A stretch of 64,000 nucleotides of DNA from Anaerolineaceae bacterium (GCA_016124855.1 WGMX01000019.1:60241-124240); one strand, 5' to 3'. Shown: positions 18,441-26,791, counted from the first letter of the stretch. Translations and numbers: made by a program. Notes: generated from the sequence alone by a model not told the origin.

Positions 18441-19298
18441 CTACTCTGCATCCTCTTCTGGTGACTCATCTTCAAATAGTTTTGCATCGCGCATCTTGGC
18501 AATGGTGGACGCACCAAGGTAAGCCTCGTCTGATTCTTCTTCGGCATCTTTGTCGTAGAAGTATGTGGCATCTTGCGTGGTTGCTTGAACCATGTCCGTA
18601 TCATCACCCTTGCGCATCGCCATACCTTCAATCACAGCATCAGCAAACGCGCTGATAACCAGCTTGATAGCACGGACGGCATCATCATTTGCAGGAATAA
18701 TGAAGTCAATCGACTGAGGATCAGAATTGGTGTCCGCCAACGCCAACACCGGCACATGTAGGATATTCGCTTCCTTCACGGCGGTGGCTTCGCGTACCGT
18801 GTCGACAATCAGAAGCATGTCAGGCACCTTCTTCATGTCACGGATACCACCTAGACGCAGTTGGAGCTTCTCAATCTTACGGGTAAGAACCAGACCTTCT
18901 TTTTTGGTCAGCAGTTCGAACTCGCCGGCATCACGGCGCTTTTCCAACTTCTTAAGCGTATCAATCCGGTCACGGATGGTGCGCCAGTTCGTGAGCGTAC
19001 CGCCCAGCCAGCGATGGTTGACAAAAGGCATACCGCAGCGTGCAGCTTCTGTCGCGATGGTTTCCTGCGCTTGGCGCTTGGTTCCCACGAACAGTACCGT
19101 GCCGCCCTTTGAAACCAGATCGCGAATATGATCATAATAATTGTTGATGTTGACCAGTGTTTGTTGCAGGTCAATGATGTGGATACCGTTGCGTTCGGTA
19201 AAGATGTAAGGCTCCATGCGGGGGTTCCACTTGGGCGTGCGATGCCCGAAGTGAACACCTGTCTCCAGCAGAGCCTTCATGGTGACGTTCGAAGGCAT
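18441..19298 (-). CDS. rpsB: 30S ribosomal protein S2
   Basis: 285 aa with the S2 signatures MKALLETGVHFGHRTPKWNP, FVGTKRQAQETI, HRWLGGTLTNWRTI and ADTNSDPQSIDFIIPANDDA (each within the expected order). It binds the small-subunit head and is needed for S1 or mRNA docking. The acidic C-terminal tail after the conserved core is longer than in E. coli. The ATG has an AGGAGA ribosome binding site. It leads the rpsB-tsf operon, whose ~115-base leader contains a GTCCGG/CCGGAC hairpin that could have a regulatory role. Confidence 0.97.
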   Translation of the reverse strand: MPSNVTMKALLETGVHFGHRTPKWNPRMEPYIFTERNGIHIIDLQQTLVNINNYYDHIRDLVSKGGTVLFVGTKRQAQETIATEAARCGMPFVNHRWLGGTLTNWRTIRDRIDTLKKLEKRRDAGEFELLTKKEGLVLTRKIEKLQLRLGGIRDMKKVPDMLLIVDTVREATAVKEANILHVPVLALADTNSDPQSIDFIIPANDDAVRAIKLVISAFADAVIEGMAMRKGDDTDMVQATTQDATYFYDKDAEEESDEAYLGASTIAKMRDAKLFEDESPEEDAE

Positions 19299-19711
19299 GA
19301 ACTATTCTCCTGTATGGTGTTTAACGATCACGCCGTTCAACCCCGAAAGCAACTCAATTAAGAGCAACACCTTCAAGTCCGGGCGTGTGATATTTGGCTA
19401 AAAGCCGGACGGTATTTTAGCACAGCCTAACTCCACTTGGAAGTGGCGATTAGCGTGTCAAGAATGCAGATCAAAATGTATTTTTCAAACATCTTCAAAC
19501 ATTTTCCCTACACGCATCCATGAAATGTCGGGTGACAACCAATGCCATATTGCTCTAAAGTGAATGTGGTAGTGAAAAACATCACATTCAAACATCGAAG
19601 CCACTATCACAAATTGTAGGGGCGCAACTCGTTTGCGCCTTCTTCAATTAACGTTCTATCGTAATTAAACTCTATAGTCACTGAAGTAAGCAGTAAAGAG
19701 GAGTTGGTCTC
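19299..19711. promoter_or_regulatory. rpsB leader and divergent intergenic region
   Basis: The region holds the rpsB leader and an extended -10 (TGCTAAAAT, minus strand, 19414-19422). A perfect 8-bp inverted repeat TGAATGTG/CACATTCA lies at 19561-19590, and a copy of the GTAGGGGCGC palindrome family at 19616-19639. An AAAGAGGAG ribosome binding site for the small ORF at 19712 lies at its right end. No other gene is seen. Confidence 0.5.
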
Positions 19712-19873
19712 ATGGACTACAGCCAACACATGTTAGCCAGAGCAGAATATGACCGGATGGTCAAATCAGTGCCTCCGGTTTACGAATATCCACGTGATGT
19801 CGCCGTCAGCAGTCCCGCAGCAACTTGGCTTCGCGCCCTTTTGCTGTCGATTGTGCATTTGGTTATCCGCTAG
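19712..19873 (+). CDS. Small hypothetical protein, 53 aa
   Basis: ATG at 19712 opens 53 codons ending TAG, preceded by a good AAAGAGGAG ribosome binding site 8 bases upstream. The product starts MDYSQHMLARAEYDRMVKS and ends with a hydrophobic stretch (WLRALLLSIVHLVIR). The C-terminal hydrophobic helix is short and could be a membrane-association segment. It converges on the cobalamin permease gene with 9 bp between stops. It resembles nothing I recognise. The ribosome binding site and coding-like codon use support a real gene, but its small size keeps this uncertain. Confidence 0.45.
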   Translation: MDYSQHMLARAEYDRMVKSVPPVYEYPRDVAVSSPAATWLRALLLSIVHLVIR

Positions 19874-19882
19874 ACGGATTGT

Positions 19883-20995
19883 TTACCCCGCGAACGTTTG
19901 TCGTAAGTTCCGCCGCCGCAAAATAATCCAGATTACTACTGGCGCACCAATCAACGCCGTCACCGCATTTAAAGGCAGCACGATCTGATTTCCCGGTAAC
20001 TGGGCGATCAAATCGGCTGTCAGCGCCAGTGTCCCGCCTAAAAGCGCGGTCGCCGGAATCAACAACCGGTGATCGGATGTGCCTAAAATCGCACGGCACA
20101 AATGCGGCACAGCCAGCCCTAAGAAACCAATTGGCCCACAAAAAGCAGTGACCGTACCCGCCAGTAACGCTGTACTGCTGATAATCGCCAGCCGTCCCCG
20201 TCGCACATTCATGCCCATGCTCCGTGCGTAACCTTCACCCAGCAGCAGCGCGTTCAACGGCTTGCTCAGCAAAAATGCACTCACAATCCCCACCAGAATC
20301 ACCGGAATGAAAATCGGCATCTGCCCCCACGTCACCCCACCAAAGCTGCCAAACGTCCAACTCATATACGCTTTGATGCGCTCGTTCAGACTAAAATACA
20401 GGAGCAGCGTCACAACCGCGCTGGTGGCATAACCAAACATCAAACCCAGAATCAGCAGCGTCATCACACTCTGTACCCGCGAGGCCACACTAACCACCAG
20501 AAACAGGGTCATCGCCGCCCCAAAGAATGCCGCCACCGTCAATCCGAAGTCGCCTGTTAAGCCTAATCCCGCCAGCAGCAGTGATCCGGTTGTCCCAACA
20601 CCCAAAACGACCAGTGCCACGCCCAGACTCGCGCCGGAACTCACGCCCAACACAAATGGGTCAGCCAGCGGATTACGAAACAGCGTCTGCATCTGCAAGC
20701 CGCTGACTCCCAACGCCGCACCTGCCAGTAGGGCAGTTAGCGCTTTGGGCAGCCGGAAGTCCATCACAATCGTTAACCATGTTGCCCGCGCTGGTTGTCC
20801 ACCTGTCAGAATCTTGAGGACATCACCCACTGGAATACTAACCGACCCCGCCACCAAACTCAGAATAAACACAACCAGCAGCAAGCCAGCCAATACCAGC
20901 AGCATTCCCCGCCGTGACTGAGTTCGCGCCCGTAATTGAGTCGCCGCCGTACTGATTGGTGTGTTGATTATGTTTGTACTTCTGCTTGTTTCCAT
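19883..20995 (-). CDS. FecCD/BtuC-family ABC transporter permease (cobalamin or iron-siderophore)
   Basis: 370 aa with about ten hydrophobic segments, the usual FecCD/BtuC architecture. Family motifs include LPKALTALLAGAALGVSGLQMQ, NPLADPFVLGVSSGASLG, GPIGFLGLAVPHLCR (cytosolic loop that docks the ATPase) and a C-terminal GAPVVIWIILRR. It forms the membrane channel for B12 or iron-chelate import. It lies last in a minus-strand set with two binding proteins behind a cobalamin riboswitch, which makes cobalamin the likely cargo. No ATPase gene follows; the next gene is on the opposite strand. The permease call is firm; the substrate is inference. Confidence 0.92.
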   Translation of the reverse strand: METSRSTNIINTPISTAATQLRARTQSRRGMLLVLAGLLLVVFILSLVAGSVSIPVGDVLKILTGGQPARATWLTIVMDFRLPKALTALLAGAALGVSGLQMQTLFRNPLADPFVLGVSSGASLGVALVVLGVGTTGSLLLAGLGLTGDFGLTVAAFFGAAMTLFLVVSVASRVQSVMTLLILGLMFGYATSAVVTLLLYFSLNERIKAYMSWTFGSFGGVTWGQMPIFIPVILVGIVSAFLLSKPLNALLLGEGYARSMGMNVRRGRLAIISSTALLAGTVTAFCGPIGFLGLAVPHLCRAILGTSDHRLLIPATALLGGTLALTADLIAQLPGNQIVLPLNAVTALIGAPVVIWIILRRRNLRQTFAG

Positions 20996-21017
20996 GACAA
21001 ATTCTTCTGCTTACTTT

Positions 21018-21060
21018 ATCTCTCTGTGTCTTAGAGCCTTTGAGTCTCTGTGTTAAAAAT
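21018..21060. repeat. Dispersed CTCTGTG-rich intergenic repeat, copy 2
   Basis: TCTCTCTGTGTCTTAGAGCC followed by TTTGAGTCTCTGTGTTAAAA lies between the permease and binding-protein genes. It is related to copies at 15199 and 25531. Confidence 0.6.
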
Positions 21061-21082
21061 GACTTGGCGGTTCAATTTTCCT

Positions 21083-21991
21083 CTATAACCGTTCCCAACC
21101 GCTGCCTTCATGCCCGAAATGAAAACAATCGGGATGCATAATCTCAGCCAAAATTTCCAATGACTCAGCTAATCGTGGCCCCGGTCGGTTGAAATATTGG
21201 TTGCCATCAGTCACAAAAACACGCTTATTTTGCACAGCCCGCAGCGCCCTCCATTCTGCTTTGGCTTGCAGCACTTCCAACTCTTCGCGCGCCTTCGCAA
21301 TATCGTAGCCGCATGGCAAAATCACCAGCATATCAGGATCAGCCGCTTGCAGTTCAGACCACTGTAACCACGGCGAATGCACACCCGCTCGCCCGAATAA
21401 ATTGATTCCACCGGCCATTTCCACCAGTTCAGGAATCCAATTGCCCGCCGACATCAACGGCTCAAGCCACTCCAATGTCGCCACGCGCGGTCGCGGCAGA
21501 TTGATTGTTTGGTCTGCGATGGCACACATACGGCTTTGCATCTCCGCCACCAGACTCGCGCCTCGTTCGGGGATACCAACAGCACCCGCTACCCGTCGGA
21601 TGTCACCGTACACATCCGACAGGAAATTCGGTTCAAGCGCCACAATCGTGGCTGATGAATGCAGTTGGTCGCAGACGACACGCTCTACCTCAGCGAAGCT
21701 CACCGCGCACACTTCGCATTGTGTTTGCGTAATCACCACATCCGGCGCGAGCTGCGCGAGCAGTTCCGCATCAATCGTATAAACTGAGGTGGATACTTTC
21801 AGCACGGCTTTGACGCGCTCATCGACTTCAAGGCTGCTGCCTGTTGGATCAAATCGCGGCGCGGTCAATACCGGCAGCGCTTCAATCCCCGCCGGATAAT
21901 CACACTCATGTGACCGTCCTACTAAATCCGCTTCCAACCCTAACGCGCACACAATTTCAGTGCTGCTCGGTAACAGGGATACAATCCGCAT
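21083..21991 (-). CDS. BtuF-like cobalamin-binding protein without signal peptide
   Basis: 302 aa from the ATG at 21991, which has a GGGAGG ribosome binding site; the frame extends to 22003. It begins directly with the fold core MRIVSLLPSSTEIVCALGLEADLVG, so it lacks an export signal. Class III binding-protein features are SHECDYPAGIEALPVLT, ITQTQCEVCAV, the long central helix, and NQYFNRPGPRLAESLEIL. This matches the signal-less cobalamin-binding branch of the BtuF family. It is in the riboswitch-controlled set. It may be cytosolic or act in corrinoid handling rather than capture at the surface. Confidence 0.85.
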   Translation of the reverse strand: MRIVSLLPSSTEIVCALGLEADLVGRSHECDYPAGIEALPVLTAPRFDPTGSSLEVDERVKAVLKVSTSVYTIDAELLAQLAPDVVITQTQCEVCAVSFAEVERVVCDQLHSSATIVALEPNFLSDVYGDIRRVAGAVGIPERGASLVAEMQSRMCAIADQTINLPRPRVATLEWLEPLMSAGNWIPELVEMAGGINLFGRAGVHSPWLQWSELQAADPDMLVILPCGYDIAKAREELEVLQAKAEWRALRAVQNKRVFVTDGNQYFNRPGPRLAESLEILAEIMHPDCFHFGHEGSGWERL

Positions 21992-22010
21992 ACCGCCTCC
22001 CAAACCTTTC

Positions 22011-22034
22011 CGTAGGGGCGCACGGCTGTGCGCC
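22011..22034. repeat. GTAGGGGCGC palindrome, copy upstream of the btuF-like gene
   Basis: GGCGCAC and GTGCGCC around GGCT form a 7-bp hairpin after CGTAGG, followed by six T on the plus strand. It belongs to the family at 19616, 36722-36801, 57522 and 63849. Confidence 0.65.
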
Positions 22035-22048
22035 GTTTTTTATTGATT

Positions 22049-22107
22049 CCCTCCCTCGTTTACGGGGGAGGGCTAGGGTGGGGGTCTGTTTATCGACAGA
22101 CTAACGA
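22049..22107. repeat. Composite G-rich plus heptamer repeat, copy 1
   Basis: CCCTCCCTCG, a short loop and GGGGGAGGGC are followed by a G-rich tract and then by ATCGACAGACTAACGACT. The same composite lies inside the riboswitch at 23650-23711. The G-rich half recurs near 23339-23391. Confidence 0.7.
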
Positions 22108-22110
22108 CTT

Positions 22111-23304
22111 TTACGCCCCCAACGGCGCATAAAAGTACAGCGTATAATCCGGCAGCAAATCAGGATGGAAAATCTTGACCAGATCACTCAAGATCACATC
22201 GGGATTCGCATAGCCACCTTCGTAGTAATCGCTGCCACCGTTGGCGTTCATCCGCGCATTGTTGGTATAAATCTGCCCGCTCTTAAATGCCGCAAATTGT
22301 CCCAAACGCTCATCCCCCGCCAGCACATCGGCCTTGCTGGTCGGGAAGATATTCACCCAATAATCAGCATCGCTGGCCTTATCCAGAACATCTTCAAGGC
22401 TCAGTGCAATACTACCGGTCGTCTTATCATCCGCCCACAAGTATTGCGATCCGGCATCCCGCAGCAGCGTTGCCACATAGCTTTCTCCGCCCGCCATATA
22501 CCACGTACCGCTGTAAGGCGTATTCACGAAGACGGTGGGTTGAGTGGTCGCGCTTTTAGCGAGAGTTGCCACCTTCTCATAGCGATCATTCACATCCGTA
22601 AACGTTTGCTGTGCGACAGCCTCGGTATTAAAGAACAGGCTGATGAACTTGCCCCATTCCGCCACACCCAGCGGCGTTTGATCGAGGAAGTCCGCATCAA
22701 TCACCACCGGCAGCTTGGCTTGCAGCATCGCTGGATAAGCCTTGTCCTCATCACTGAACCGCTGTGACAGGATTAACGTCGGTTGAAGCTCAATCAATTT
22801 CTCGACGTTGATGTCTGTGCCACCACCGCCGCCAGCAACCTCAGCGATCTTGCCGTCCTTCACACCGTTGATAATGGCCTCGTTGTTGGTGAACATCGCC
22901 GTATCAACCGCCACCACCTTGTCCAATAAATGCTGCGTGGTCAAATGTGGCAAAAACGAGGTCGAGAGTGAAACCACACTCTGCACCGGCACATCAATTT
23001 CGGTTTCGCCAGCTTTCAGTTCCGGCGTGGGTGTGCCGCACTGCACCAGCACGTAAACCAGCGGCTCTTTCGCTCCTTGCCATGGAGTCGTCACCGTCAC
23101 AACCTTATAAGTGTTGTGATATTCCACCGTAAATCCCGACGCCACATCCACCGTAACTTTGTCAGGGAAATAATCGGTTTTGTCGTCAAAGGTCTTGACG
23201 CATTCCGTCGTCATATTAGCCGTCGGTGCTTGCGCTGCGACCGGCAGCACCATCCCCACAGCAGCCAATAAAGCAGTCAAAATGAACACTAAACGGGACT
23301 TCAT
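22111..23304 (-). CDS. ABC transporter substrate-binding protein (cobalamin/iron class)
   Basis: 397 aa from the ATG at 23304, which has a GAGGAGGAG ribosome binding site; the frame is open to 23325. A Sec signal peptide is clear (VFILTALLAAVGMVLPVAAQA). The class III fold covers the rest: VVSLSTSFLPHLTTQHLLDKVVAVD, VEKLIELQPTLILS, and the C-terminal NPDVILSDLVKIFHPDLLP. An extra ~80-residue N-terminal part before the core is unusual. There is no lipobox, so membrane tethering is not explained. It is the first gene after the cobalamin riboswitch, so it should supply B12 to the permease. Confidence 0.9.
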   Translation of the reverse strand: MKSRLVFILTALLAAVGMVLPVAAQAPTANMTTECVKTFDDKTDYFPDKVTVDVASGFTVEYHNTYKVVTVTTPWQGAKEPLVYVLVQCGTPTPELKAGETEIDVPVQSVVSLSTSFLPHLTTQHLLDKVVAVDTAMFTNNEAIINGVKDGKIAEVAGGGGGTDINVEKLIELQPTLILSQRFSDEDKAYPAMLQAKLPVVIDADFLDQTPLGVAEWGKFISLFFNTEAVAQQTFTDVNDRYEKVATLAKSATTQPTVFVNTPYSGTWYMAGGESYVATLLRDAGSQYLWADDKTTGSIALSLEDVLDKASDADYWVNIFPTSKADVLAGDERLGQFAAFKSGQIYTNNARMNANGGSDYYEGGYANPDVILSDLVKIFHPDLLPDYTLYFYAPLGA

Positions 23305-23338
23305 GGGCGCTCCTCCTCGAAGCATAGAGCTTTGCTTC

Positions 23339-23391
23339 CGCCCTCTCTTTGCTCCCCTCTCTGCGAAGCGGGGAGGGGTTGGGGAAGGGGA
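23339..23391. repeat. G-rich dispersed repeat, copy between riboswitch terminator and binding-protein gene
   Basis: CCCCTCTCTGCGAAGCGGGGAGGG forms a short stem and is followed by TTGGGGAAGGGG. It is a diverged relative of the elements at 22049 and 23650. Confidence 0.5.
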
Positions 23392-23492
23392 TACAGCAAA
23401 ACCTTAAAATAAGTCTCAAGTGCCGCGCTTCGTGCGAAGGAGAAAAGGGTTGGAGATTGAATCCGCCGTGACCTGCGCTTGTCCCTTAGGAA

Positions 23493-23516
23493 CAAAAAAC
23501 CCGCCGGTCAGCGGGG
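23493..23516 (-). terminator. Riboswitch-associated intrinsic terminator
   Basis: On the minus strand CCCGC and GCGGG arms lie around TGACCG and are followed by TTTTTTG. It lies between the B12 box and the binding-protein gene, the right place for a transcription-off switch. Confidence 0.75.
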
Positions 23517-23611
23517 AGCATGTGTGGAAAACGCCCATGCCCGACCCCCCTTTGCCTCGAAGGTGGTACTCGAGTCAGCGATGAAGGCGGGTAATCGGGC
23601 TTGGCAAATAT

Positions 23612-23800
23612 TATGTTGGTGTCAGGTCTCTAAAACCACCTTGTATTACTCCCTCCCTCGCTTGCGGGGGAGGGTTGGGGAGGGGGTTCTATCGACTATC
23701 AACTAACGACTGCCTTACCGTTGCGGGACAGCGCTGGACTTCAACCAGCTTCCCCCATTGTGCGCGTCGCATCCGGGCGGTGGGCGCACCTTATCGCAGT
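23612..23800 (-). ncRNA. Cobalamin riboswitch aptamer
   Basis: On the minus strand the conserved core reads GGGGGAAGCTGGTTGAAGTC followed by CAGCGCTGTCCCGCAACGGT (23714-23758). This matches the GGGAA...GGTgAA...CCCGCaACtGT consensus of the cobalamin element. A B12-box-like AGAGACCTGACACC lies at 23618-23631. Between core and B12 box sits a copy of the composite G-rich/heptamer repeat, occupying a variable peripheral arm. A terminator and then the substrate-binding-protein gene follow. Coordinates of the 5' edge are approximate. It probably represses the uptake genes when adenosylcobalamin or a similar corrinoid is bound. Confidence 0.85.
23650..23711. repeat. Composite G-rich plus heptamer repeat inside the riboswitch
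   Basis: CTCCCTCCCTCG, a short loop, CGGGGGAGGG and a G-rich tract, followed by ATCGACTATCAACTAACGAC. It is near-identical in plan to 22049-22107. Its inner part can fold into a stable hairpin, which may be why it is tolerated in the aptamer. Confidence 0.75.
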
Positions 23801-23839
23801 GAATACTGCCGTAACAGTACCATTTAGCAGACCATTTTG

Positions 23840-24916
23840 TCAATGTGGCACAGGCCGCCATTCTGGAAATTCTGAGGTCAAGAATCGATGCAATGGCCGT
23901 GATTCACCCGTAATCAGATTGAGCAAATACATATTGCCCATTCCACCTGCTTCGGAATGATAAGCGATAAACTTGCCATCAGATGACCAATTGTTAAGGA
24001 AAGGGTATATACTCGGAATATCGAACGACCGGATAGCGCCAGTTGCAACCTCATAGATTGTTAAAGCATAGTGACCTTCTACAAATGCCAACTGCTTTCC
24101 ATCTGGTGACCAAATCGGGTTACTATAATTAGGGGCGCGATCTGCAATTGTAGTGCTATGCTGGATACAACTTGCTGTTAATTCCGTACATCTCAATTGC
24201 ATGACGACAATTTTATTCGTACTTTCGCTGATAGCATAAAAAGCAACCCTCTGTTTGTCAGGTGACCATTCTGGAACGGAATAAACAGTTTGGCCGCTTA
24301 AAAAATCAAGTTCATCAAACTGGCATGAATCGACATGTGCGAGACAGTTGATATTCATACCATAGAGATGAGCGGCTCCATTCTCGCTAGCGGCTTGATA
24401 AAAAACGACCTGACTATCCAGCGACCAATTCCCCGCTCCAACATATTGAGGGAGTGCATACACTTCACCTGTCTCGATATGTAAAAGGATGGTTTCTCCT
24501 GCCGCCATCTGAGACACGGATAGCAAAATCCATTTTCCATCAGGCGACCATATTGGCGACGAATCCGGTGAAATAAATACGTATGCTGCTTGACGAATAT
24601 TCCGTCCCACCGCATCCGCAATATAAACATGAAAACCATCAGCGTTTGACCCGATATAAGCAATTTGCTGACCATCAGGTGACCAATTCGGTCGCACACT
24701 GTTTCCATGTGAAGAAGTCAATGGTTGGTCAATTCGGTAATCACTATCCCGTATATAGATAATAAAATAATGGCGCTTGTTAACGTCTACTGACTTTGTG
24801 TACAACAGCTCATCGCTACCTGTCAGCAGATAACCCACACCCACGGCCACGCCTATCAGCGTAACCATCACCACCCAAATAAAAACCAGCGGACGGATTA
24901 AATGTTGAAATATCAA
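23840..24916 (-). CDS. Membrane-anchored TolB-like propeller protein
   Basis: 358 aa. An uncleaved N-terminal hydrophobic helix (VFIWVVMVTLIGVAVGVGYLL, about 11-31) anchors it, and the rest should face outward. At least six TolB/PD40 blades follow, each with the WSPDGQQIAYIG or WSPDGKQLAFVE type motif. There is no catalytic signature. Its composition is AT-richer than the flanking transport genes. It ends just upstream, on the same strand, of the cobalamin riboswitch, but has its own 600-bp upstream region. Function unknown. Confidence 0.8.
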   Translation of the reverse strand: MIFQHLIRPLVFIWVVMVTLIGVAVGVGYLLTGSDELLYTKSVDVNKRHYFIIYIRDSDYRIDQPLTSSHGNSVRPNWSPDGQQIAYIGSNADGFHVYIADAVGRNIRQAAYVFISPDSSPIWSPDGKWILLSVSQMAAGETILLHIETGEVYALPQYVGAGNWSLDSQVVFYQAASENGAAHLYGMNINCLAHVDSCQFDELDFLSGQTVYSVPEWSPDKQRVAFYAISESTNKIVVMQLRCTELTASCIQHSTTIADRAPNYSNPIWSPDGKQLAFVEGHYALTIYEVATGAIRSFDIPSIYPFLNNWSSDGKFIAYHSEAGGMGNMYLLNLITGESRPLHRFLTSEFPEWRPVPH

Positions 24917-25525
24917 ATTTTGTTTATTGAAGTTGCTTTAAAGAACGTAGGCTCTTTTGTAACTGCTGTATTCCGAGGTGTCAATGTTTTAAATGACTTG
25001 CAGCTTGCCTCTTGTAACTCGAAACTATTCCCTACGTTTACTTTCCGTTTGTGCCGCAAACCAATTCCCAACCACCAGCCAACCTCACGCCTCATTCCGC
25101 TCCCTTAAAACCGTTAGTGCCAGCCCCGCGAAACAGTTACAAAATGTTCTTCCAAAATGTAACCCCAACACCCTTCAAATCACTTATGATACGTTGAGGT
25201 GACATTGTACGGGCTTGGCGTTGACAAGCCCCCTTCACCGGAGCACCTTAACATCTCATTTGACCTGATCGCCGCTGAATGGGCAATTCAAAAGGCTAAA
25301 CTTCACTGCCGCATTTGCTGCTTTTGCAGCATATTTCGCACATTCGGCGCATGACTCCCTCAAATCCGCCGTTAAAAACCACCTGTCACAACAGCTTCAA
25401 CAGCATCAACTGCAATATTTTGAATCTCTTGACTTCCCAACCGCATAATCTTATGCTTTCTTCGGTACTCGGTACTCGGTACTCGGTACTCGGTACTCGG
25501 TACTCGGTACTCGGTACTCTTTCTC
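24917..25525. other. Long intergenic region with heptamer repeat
   Basis: 609 bp between the start of the propeller gene and the 3' end of recF. I see no convincing gene. It must carry the promoter of the minus-strand propeller gene. The only striking structure is the heptamer array at 25462-25519. Confidence 0.5.
25462..25519. repeat. Perfect heptanucleotide tandem array (TCGGTAC)x8
   Basis: Eight uninterrupted copies of the 7-bp unit TCGGTAC plus two bases. It lies just past the 3' end of recF. Perfect identity of the units points to recent expansion. The phase ACTCGGT links it to units in the genes at 9404 and 47608. Confidence 0.95.
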
Positions 25526-26791
25526 CTAACTCTCGGTGTCTGTGCGAAGCCTCCCCGTGGGACTGTGGTTAATCGTATTCGCCCTTTCCGTCTGGATTTG
25601 TCCGTCGCTTACTTCCCAGATCGTCGCGCGCTCAACGAACGCATTCGGGAAAACATCCATATCGGTCGTAGTCAATAACGTCTGGGTAGCGCCATTAATC
25701 CGCTCAAGTAAGTATGCCCGCCGGTGGGCATCCAACTCGGCGACCACTTCGTCCAACAGCAGAATCGGCCACTCGCCAATGCGATCTTTCATCCATGTCA
25801 GTTCCGCCATCTTCAGCGCCATCACGGCGGTTCGCGCTTGTCCCCGGCTGCCGTATAAACCCGCATCCCGCCCATTGATGTTCAAGCGCAGCTCATCACG
25901 GTGCGGCCCGCACAGGGTCATGCCCCGGTCAATCGACTCGGCTTGTTCTTTCACCAACTGTTCCTCGAATTGCGGCGCGATTTGCTCTGCGCTCAAATCA
26001 CGGTGCAAATCCAGTCCAAACATATCGAAGGACATCTGCCCATCGCCCTCTGCCGTAGGCAGGAAATTCGGTTGGTAGCGTAAGGTCAACGTCTCACGTT
26101 TTCCCGTCAAATCAAGATGCGCTTGTTGGGCGCTCATTTCCAGTTCACGGAGGAAGCGCTGACGGTTCGCGATAATGACGCTTCCCGAAGTCACCAGTTG
26201 ATCGTTCCAGTAAGAGAGTTCATCGGTGCTGGCATAACCATCACTAATCCGCTTGAGCAGGGCATTTCGTTGGGGTAGCGCCTTCTCGTAAACCGTCAAT
26301 GCCTGCACATATTCGCGGTCAACCTGCGATAGCGTACTGTCCATAAACCGTCTGCGCTCGGATGGGCTGCCTTCAATGAGTGAGAGGTCTTGTGGGAGAA
26401 ATAACACAACCGCCAGCAGCCCGACCAAATCCATCACCCGCTTATCCACGCCGTTGATGCGGATGCTCTTCTTAAACCGTTGGCTGCCATCGGCTGCACG
26501 GTCAAGTACCAGAGCCATCTCGATCCGGTTAAAGCTGCCTCCGCGTCCCTCAACTTCGGCTGCCAAACGCGCAAAAGGCAGCGGCTCGTCCTCCGTCCGC
26601 CAGTTGATGAGCTGTCGGTCGCTGCTGGCATGGGGCGATTGGGAAGCCGCTAGATAATAAATGGCCTCCAGTAAGCTGGTTTTTCCCTGTGCGTTCGCCC
26701 CGTGTAACACAATCGGGCGGTTAACGGGCAAACTCAGTTCCAGCCGCGCATAGTTACGAAAATTCGTGAGTGAAAGATGTTCAACGTGCAT
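25526..26791 (-). CDS. recF: DNA replication and repair protein RecF
   Basis: 421 aa from the ATG at 26791; the frame extends to a TTG at 26842, but the family starts at the MHVEHLSLTNFRNY-type strand, so the ATG is preferred. RecF is an SMC-like ATPase that binds single-strand gaps and helps load RecA with RecO and RecR. Seen are Walker A GANAQGKTSLLEAIYYLA, the signature-type RRRFMDSTLSQVD region, YGSRGQARTAVMALKMAEL and Walker B PILLLDEVVAELD. The C-terminus past WEVSDGQIQ runs into a dispersed repeat, which supplies the last residues and stop. No dnaN, dnaA or gyrB is adjacent, unlike in many genomes. Confidence 0.95.
   Translation of the reverse strand: MHVEHLSLTNFRNYARLELSLPVNRPIVLHGANAQGKTSLLEAIYYLAASQSPHASSDRQLINWRTEDEPLPFARLAAEVEGRGGSFNRIEMALVLDRAADGSQRFKKSIRINGVDKRVMDLVGLLAVVLFLPQDLSLIEGSPSERRRFMDSTLSQVDREYVQALTVYEKALPQRNALLKRISDGYASTDELSYWNDQLVTSGSVIIANRQRFLRELEMSAQQAHLDLTGKRETLTLRYQPNFLPTAEGDGQMSFDMFGLDLHRDLSAEQIAPQFEEQLVKEQAESIDRGMTLCGPHRDELRLNINGRDAGLYGSRGQARTAVMALKMAELTWMKDRIGEWPILLLDEVVAELDAHRRAYLLERINGATQTLLTTTDMDVFPNAFVERATIWEVSDGQIQTERANTINHSPTGRLRTDTES
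25531..25573. repeat. Dispersed CTCTGTG-rich repeat, copy 3, overlapping the recF 3' end
   Basis: CTCGGTGTCTGTGCGAAGCC followed by GGGACTGTGGTTAAT resembles the copies at 15199 and 21018. Here it forms the last codons and stop region of recF. Confidence 0.55.

Noticed and set aside
22165..22767. Plus-strand ORF of 200 codons
   Set aside because: It is antisense to the substrate-binding-protein gene, which has a signal peptide, a family fold and a strong ribosome binding site.
23479..23706. Plus-strand ORF of 75 codons
   Set aside because: Lies in the riboswitch, terminator and repeat region; no coding signal.
25462..25519. Short repeats considered as a CRISPR array
   Set aside because: The unit is 7 bp with no spacers; it is a simple tandem array.
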